A stretch of 7,953 bases of DNA from positions 1-7,953 of the forward strand of contig JAGAUH010000221.1 in assembly GCA_017620875.1 (NCBI GenBank), given 5' to 3'. The notes beneath the pieces were generated by a model. The model was not told the DNA's origin. It made no database searches and saw nothing but the letters and a program-made list of their open reading frames with translations. This stretch comes from Clostridia bacterium. GTDB lineage: Bacteria; Bacillota; Clostridia; Christensenellales; Borkfalkiaceae. Both the position numbers and the translations under genes were made by a program. Below are positions 1-6,200 of this stretch, in pieces (position 1 is the first letter of the stretch; every line of letters begins with the position of its first letter).

Positions 1-64
1 ATTTAAAAATATTTTATTTTAGGGCGGTACTATATGGCAAAAATACCTATTTTGAGATTGGGTA
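1..64. other. Non-coding left edge, nothing recognised
   Basis: No reading frame of useful length, RNA gene or terminator is visible here, so the upstream neighbour must lie outside the window. The only structure I see is a 6-bp inverted repeat, AATACC at 42-47 and GGTATT at 61-66. Its right arm touches the -35 element of the following promoter. Confidence 0.6.
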
Positions 65-94
65 TTGACTTTGATAGTCTAGTGGTAGTATAAT
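65..94 (+). promoter_or_regulatory. Sigma-A/sigma-70 type promoter of the giant gene
   Basis: A -35 element TTGACT (65-70) is followed after 18 bases by a perfect -10 TATAAT (89-94). Transcription would begin near base 100-102, giving a leader of about 90 bases before ATG191. A second TATAAT overlaps at 94-99, but its 23-base spacing from the -35 is poor. The inverted repeat 42-47/61-66 overlaps the -35 and could be an operator, which is speculative. Confidence 0.75.
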
Positions 95-161
95 ATAATA
101 TATTAATAATATATAATTGGCAACTTTCGTTATTTTATTAAAAATTTGCACCTAAGAAGGG

Positions 162-179
162 CATTAAATATTTTTAATG
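162..179 (+). promoter_or_regulatory. Small AT hairpin abutting the ribosome binding site
   Basis: CATTAAA (162-168) and TTTAATG (173-179) are perfect reverse complements around a TATT loop. The last base of the stem is the first G of the GGAG ribosome binding site. The stem is almost all A-T pairs and therefore weak, so a role in translation control is only a possibility. Confidence 0.25.
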
Positions 180-182
180 GAG
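179..182 (+). promoter_or_regulatory. Ribosome binding site for ATG191
   Basis: GGAG at 179-182 lies 8 bases before ATG191, ideal spacing for a Gram-positive start. ATG183 is excluded because it reads only three codons before TGA. No comparable site precedes ATG265, where the upstream sequence is ggcgttttttctgct. This site therefore marks 191 as the true translation start and exposes the frame problem described for the signal peptide. Confidence 0.8.
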
Positions 183-190
183 ATGGTTTT

Positions 191-264
191 ATGAAAAAGA
201 AGATTACTTTAATTTACTTAGCATTATTTGCACGTTTAGTATAGGACTAGGCGTTTTTTCTGCT
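191..264 (+). pseudogene. Out-of-frame signal-peptide start of the giant surface protein
   Basis: Read from ATG191, the frame gives 17 codons (MKKKITLIYLALFARLV) and stops at TAG 242-244. In the frame of the downstream giant ORF, the same stretch reads EDYFNLLSIICTFSIGLG followed by VFSA, a typical hydrophobic signal-peptide core. It continues into MQKSVKAEE, with a plausible signal peptidase site after VKA. One extra base in the A5 run (194-198) turns the start into MKK followed by that core. This adds 25 residues to the ORF that opens at 265, for about 2,422 residues in total. A -1 ribosomal slip on AAA-AAG would give exactly the same protein. The displacement is read directly from the sequence. 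Its cause may be a sequencing or assembly error, a real mutation or phase switch, or recoding, and the window cannot settle which. Confidence 0.8.
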
Positions 265-3200
265 ATGCAAAAAAGCGTGAAAGCAGAAGAAATTGGCTTT
301 AGCAGTTCGGTTTATTATCAATCGGTAAAGATTCCTAACCAAAAAATAGTTACCTTTGAGGCAACCGTTAATCTTGTTGAAGATAGTGGTAGGCAAGTTA
401 TAGCATCCAACTACAGTGGAAACAACCAAGCAGACCAATTTGATTTTGAAATACACACGGGCGGAAAACCACGTATATTTTATTCTTATTGGCACCCAGG
501 TGGTGGTGCTAGTGGTTCCATTTTCGAAAATCCAGCATATCAAGTTTCCGAGGCAATTTTTGGTTTAAATGCAGATAAAACTGCTGTTGATATTCGCGGT
601 AAGGGCGACGTAAAGGTTATTATCGTTGTCGATTTAGCCAATAAAAACGCATATTGTTGGATAAACGGAACGCAAATTTACGAAGAAGCAGATGATGCTT
701 CTATGGGGTTAAACGTAAATCTAAATACCAGCCAAGTGCAAAATACTATGCCTTTTATTATAGGTAACGATTATAGGCGTAGTGATAATCTCGCAAACCC
801 TAATAACGTTATTAAAAACGTTACGTTTTTTAATACTGATAGAACAAGTAACGTTACTTCGGATAGTACAAATTTTGTTAGCAGTGGCACGGGTGTTATT
901 TGTGCATACGATTTACAAGGTAAAGGCGGAGCAAAAAACATAAAAGATTTATCTGGCAACGGATACGATTTAAAATTGGCAGAACGTGTTGTATATGAAT
1001 TTGAAGAATCAGATACGGCTAATTATAAGTTTGAAGAAGCAGATGCTATTAAGTTTAATACAAAAGGTCAATATTATAAAACTTTAGCTCCTATAAACTC
1101 GTTAATGAACACTGTTGAGGCTTGGATTACCGTGCCAGAAGGTGGTTGTGGCAGGGGTGTAATTTGGGGTAATTTTGATAACACCTCAGATTTTAACTTT
1201 GAGACGACGGCGGAAGGTGGTGTAAGGCTTTGGTTACAACATGATGGTGTAACTTCAGATTTGCGTTTTAACAAAGACACTTCGTTAACAAAACAAGGAA
1301 CGTATCATATTGCGCTAACCATAGATAGAAATTCTGACACGGTAACTTACTATTTAAACGGGGTGGAAAAACAATCGATAGTAGCAGGTGGAGAAGGAGA
1401 TAGCAATTTAGCAGGGTTAAGCAATTTAGATTTTTCAAACGAGCTCCCTATGGCGGTTGGTTCTGACCATAGAGCTTTAGAAAGTCAAGAGAACGTTAGG
1501 TTGAAGGTTTACCTACATAGCCTTGCAATATTTTCTTCTAAAAGGGTTGTGTATTCCGACGTAAATCAAGTAAAAGACGATATGACTTCTATCGCCACTA
1601 CCGCACCGGGACTTGTTGCTTTATACGATTTTGGTGGCAAACAAGGTAATAGGGTTATAAGGGACTTGTCTAACAACGGAAATCATTTAGTATTATACGA
1701 TATGAATTCTAGTGCTAGCAATATTACTTTTGCTAACGAAGAAATTTATAACGCAACTAACAAATTAACTCAAGCACAAAATACCTTTGAAGCGTGGGTA
1801 AACGTGCCTACAACCATTGCAAACGCAACAAGGGTTGGTACCATAGTTGGTAACTACTGCGATATAAACGGCGAAACCCCAGATGCAGTTAGTTTCGAAA
1901 TACATAAAAACGGAAATCCACGTATCTATTTTAGACACGATGGAAATGTTTCTTTAAAAGACGTTATATTCCCATACGATATGCGTACGGGTATAGATAC
2001 TCACGTTGCAATAACTGTGGATAGAGCAAATCAAACGGCAACGCTTTATATCAATGGCGAAATACCGTTAGATTGCTATAACTTACCGCTTACTAAAGGT
2101 ACAGGTTCTACCCAAAACACTTTGGCAAGCACTCAAATATGTAATAGTTATCCGCTTGCAGTTGGTAACGATTATAGGGTAGATAAAGACAATTCTAGGT
2201 TTAAAGGTACTATATATTCGGTTGCGGTATATTCTGACGTAAGGACTCAAGCCGAAGTTAGAGCCGACTTAGAAAATATAACGGTAGATAGTAGTTTGCT
2301 ACTTGCCTACGATTTGGTTGGTAAAAGCGGGCAAACCCCTATAGAAGATTTAAGCAATAATAACAACAATTTGGTTTTGGGTAACGGCTTACATAACGTA
2401 TGGGCTGCCGATAACTATTTTATGCAAGATAAGGCACTAGTTACTTTGCCAAGGACCGTAGAAGTCGTTGTAAAAATACCTACAACTTCCACTGGTAGAA
2501 GTGGTATGATTTTTGCCAACTACGGTCAATCTGGTGTAAAAGACTGTTTCTGTATAGAAGTACATAACTATGGTTATCCAAGAGTTTATATAAAAGACAA
2601 TAATGGAAAAATATCGGATATAACGTTTAAAACTAACGTTGCTACGGGAGAGTGGGTGCATTTAGCCTACGTTATAGACGGAAATAGTGCGTATTTATAT
2701 ATAAACGGTGTAAAATATGCTGGTGAAGTTTTATCTAGAAATATATTAAACGCAGAGACAAGTGTAACGGGAGACTCAACTACAACCAATGGTATTGGTT
2801 CTTTAGCAACGGGTACAAATACCAATATAGATTTTACTAACGGGCTAATGGTTGGTGGCGACTTAAGGGCTAATAACGAGCAATATTTTAAAGGACGTAT
2901 TAGGACTATAGTTGGTTATTCGGACGTGAGAACTCAAGAAGAAATAACCACGTTTTATAACAATTATACGAGTGCAAGTAGAGTTTATAACGTTTCTAAC
3001 GAAAACTTAATGTTTGCATACAATATGCACAACCAAATGGGTGCAGAAGTAGTGCAAGATAAAACTAGCAACGATATAGATTTATTATGCGCTACAAGTT
3101 ATGGTAAAGCAGTAGAAGTAAAAACAGAAGTGGCAAGTTTAACGGAAGAAGTTAGCTTAAGCACTAAAACTGCAATTACCACTGCAAATACAAATTATAC

Positions 3201-6200
3201 TGCACTAACCACTGCAGAGAAAAAGTATGTAACTAACTATACGGGTACAAAATTAGCCGATAGGGTAGAAACCCTTGCCGATAACGAAAGTAAAGCAAAT
3301 GCGGTTACAAGTAGTATTAGCGCGTTAAGTCAAGATCCTACTTTGTTTGACGAAAATGCAATAATAAACGCAAGAGTTGCATACGATAACTTAACTACCG
3401 ACCAAAAAACTTTTGTTACAAATCTAGCATTGTTAGAAAGTGCAGAAAGTAACTTAGAAACAAATAAAACAACGGCGCAAGTTGTGGTAGACACGATTAA
3501 CCTTTTACCTAGCACTCGTGGTAAAAACGACGAAAATGCAATAGTAAACGCAGTAACACTTTATAACGGTTTAACAAACGTTCAAAAAACTTTCGTTACA
3601 AATTATAGCGATTTGCAAGAAGCAGAAACTACGCTAAATAACAATAAAGCCGTTGCACAAGTGGTGCAAGATAAAATAGATGCGTTACCTACGGTTGTAT
3701 CTATAAACCACCAAGCACAAATAACCGACGCGAGACTTGCATACGATAATTTAACTGCCGACCAAAAAACTTTTGTAACTAACCTAAGCACGTTAGAACT
3801 TAAAGAAGAAACTTGGGCAAGTTTAATAAATACCTTTGGTATGGAAATAGGAGCAGGTTTTAGGAGTTATTGGTCAACTCCAAACTGTGGTATTACGTTT
3901 GGTGCTTCGGTAGCGGCAACGGGTGCAGACTTTAGCAACGTTTACCTATTTATTGCCCCTTACGACTTTGTTCAAACGGTTAAAAATAGCACGAATAACC
4001 AAGTTATAACTTACCTTAATAACGGCGACTACGTAAACGCGTTTGATGCTTATTTAGAAATAAGTAACAACGTTGCTTACACTTTGGTTAAGCCTGCCGT
4101 TATAGAAGATAACGGAGTTACTCATTTCCGTGGTGGTATAAAAAATATTAAAGACAATAACCTTAGCAGAAAAATGTTTGGTATTTACTATTTCGACTTA
4201 GGTGGCGGAAAATATAAATACGCTACTATGAGTTTGGGCGAAACCGAACAAGCAAGAAGTATGGCTTACGTTGCAAGTGCATTTTATAACAACGGAAAAA
4301 CCCATTCGGAAAACGATAAATATATGTCTAGTTTCTGGATGGAAAAGGCTGTTAAAACTGCGGTTAGTAAATCTGACAAAAATATAGACGTATCTACAAT
4401 TAGATATTTCGATAGCGATCTTGGAGAAAAAAATACTACCATTATTAGTGCGCAAACAAGTGGTACGCTATTCGACGACGTTTTAACTTTAAGCAACGTT
4501 GTACTAAACGTAAATGGAAAAGAAGTTACGGTAAACCAAAGGCTAAACTTTGCCGTTAGATATGGCGACGATTTGTCTAGTTACGTAACAAACGGTGGTA
4601 CAACCGCATCTAGCGTGTACGTAAACACTAAAAAATCTACCGCTGACAATGCTAACGGATACGTAAACGGCACGGTTTATATGGGTACGGGGGATACAAT
4701 TTCCGGGGCTAACTTTAAACTACAACTTGCCAAGTACGACCTAGCAAAAGCAACGCTAACTGCAAGCGACACAAAATTTACCGACACAATTTCTAGTAAA
4801 AATAACACTTTAGTAGATAGTTATAATAGTACAAACGTAACGCCAAGTAGCATAGTTTTAAACGTGCCAACGGGTGGAAATATATTGTGGGCAAAAACGC
4901 TAAACTATAACGATATTATTGCAATAGGAAGTTTAAATTATAATTCTACTAGTGCGGATGCAAGGTGGGGATATGACGGGGAAAACGGCTCACTTATTGA
5001 TGCCGAAACTCAAATAACGTTAAACTTAACTACAACCTTATCTGGAAACAACTTTACGGGTAGCGTTTCCGGAAGTAGCACGGCAACAAAAAATAGTTTT
5101 GGTTTAACCGTAAACTATACTTATAGCGATAGTTATGATAAAGACGACACGGTTGCAAAAACTGCTCAGTCTAACAAGTATTATTATGGTCAAACGTATA
5201 ACTACGTAGAAACCGAGATAGATGGATATACCGCATATTTAGACCAAAATAGGCAAACGCAAGCAACAACGGGTACAATAAGTGGTAACGTGGATACAAT
5301 CGTTTACTATATGCCAAACGAAAACGATATTACAATAAATTATTCTGGTACGACAGAACCTTCAAAAACTGTAACGGTAAAAACTGATTATCCATATAGG
5401 GTTAATACTCCTGCAATTTTAGGTTACGTAACGGATACCGCATACGTTAGTGGAACTGCTCCCGCGGGCGGAAAAACTGTAACCGTGCAATATTCGGGTG
5501 TTTCTTACGCTTCGGATTCGGGTGTGTATTTCGATGGGTTTAATACTATTCAAGCAAAGTTTGCTAACATAGGCGTAGGGGATGCCGAACATGGAGGTAC
5601 TGCAAATGGTTCAAAAGCATCCGAGTATATAGATTTCTATGGCGGATACACCAAAACAGCCCTAGACTCTGATATGCTTTTTTTGTTTAACGATTATAGC
5701 ACTACAACCAATTACGTAAAAGCAGATACTATTTATTTTGAATTCGAGTTTAAGGTAAACCAAGTTGCTTCTACCGAAAAATGGTCTAAGTTGGGTATTG
5801 TTTTGGACTCTGATAGTCTAGATGCAAACGCTAGACCTATAAAGAGAGATATGCTTTATATTGATATTGGCGGTGCGTATGACGTAGATGCAAATGGCAA
5901 TCCTGTTTCTAATAACGCTACAAACTATAGAGCACCTACAAAAAACGTGGGGTTGTTTCATTATTATGGTAAAAAGACAAATGAACAAGGAAACGTTGTC
6001 AATGACGATTCTTATTACGAACCTGCCGAACTTAAAAATTTAGCGTGTTTACCAGACTACACTAAAGAATTTGTAAAACTTTCTATTTATAAATATAACG
6101 AGGGTGGTTTGGGTATAGTTTTGTTTGCTATAAACGATAATTTAGTTTATTCTTATTCTAATGCAGATTTATGTTGTCCTGTCTTTACGGGTATAATGGC

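Noticed and set aside
94..99. Second TATAAT as the -10 box
   Set aside because: Spacing of 23 bases from TTGACT is too long; the copy at 89-94 is better placed.
191..244. 17-codon ORF as an independent leader peptide
   Set aside because: The alternative frame restores a full signal peptide joined to the giant protein, a much better explanation. No attenuator-like hairpins or codon runs support a leader-peptide role.
247..543. Minus-strand frame of 98 codons
   Set aside because: It lies antisense to the giant gene, has no ribosome binding site, and its product looks like no known protein. The same reasoning removes the other minus-strand frames inside 771-7503.
3121..3816. CRISPR-like or other non-coding repeat array
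   Set aside because: The repetition is in the protein reading frame with a period near 180 bases and no spacer structure; it encodes helical repeats.
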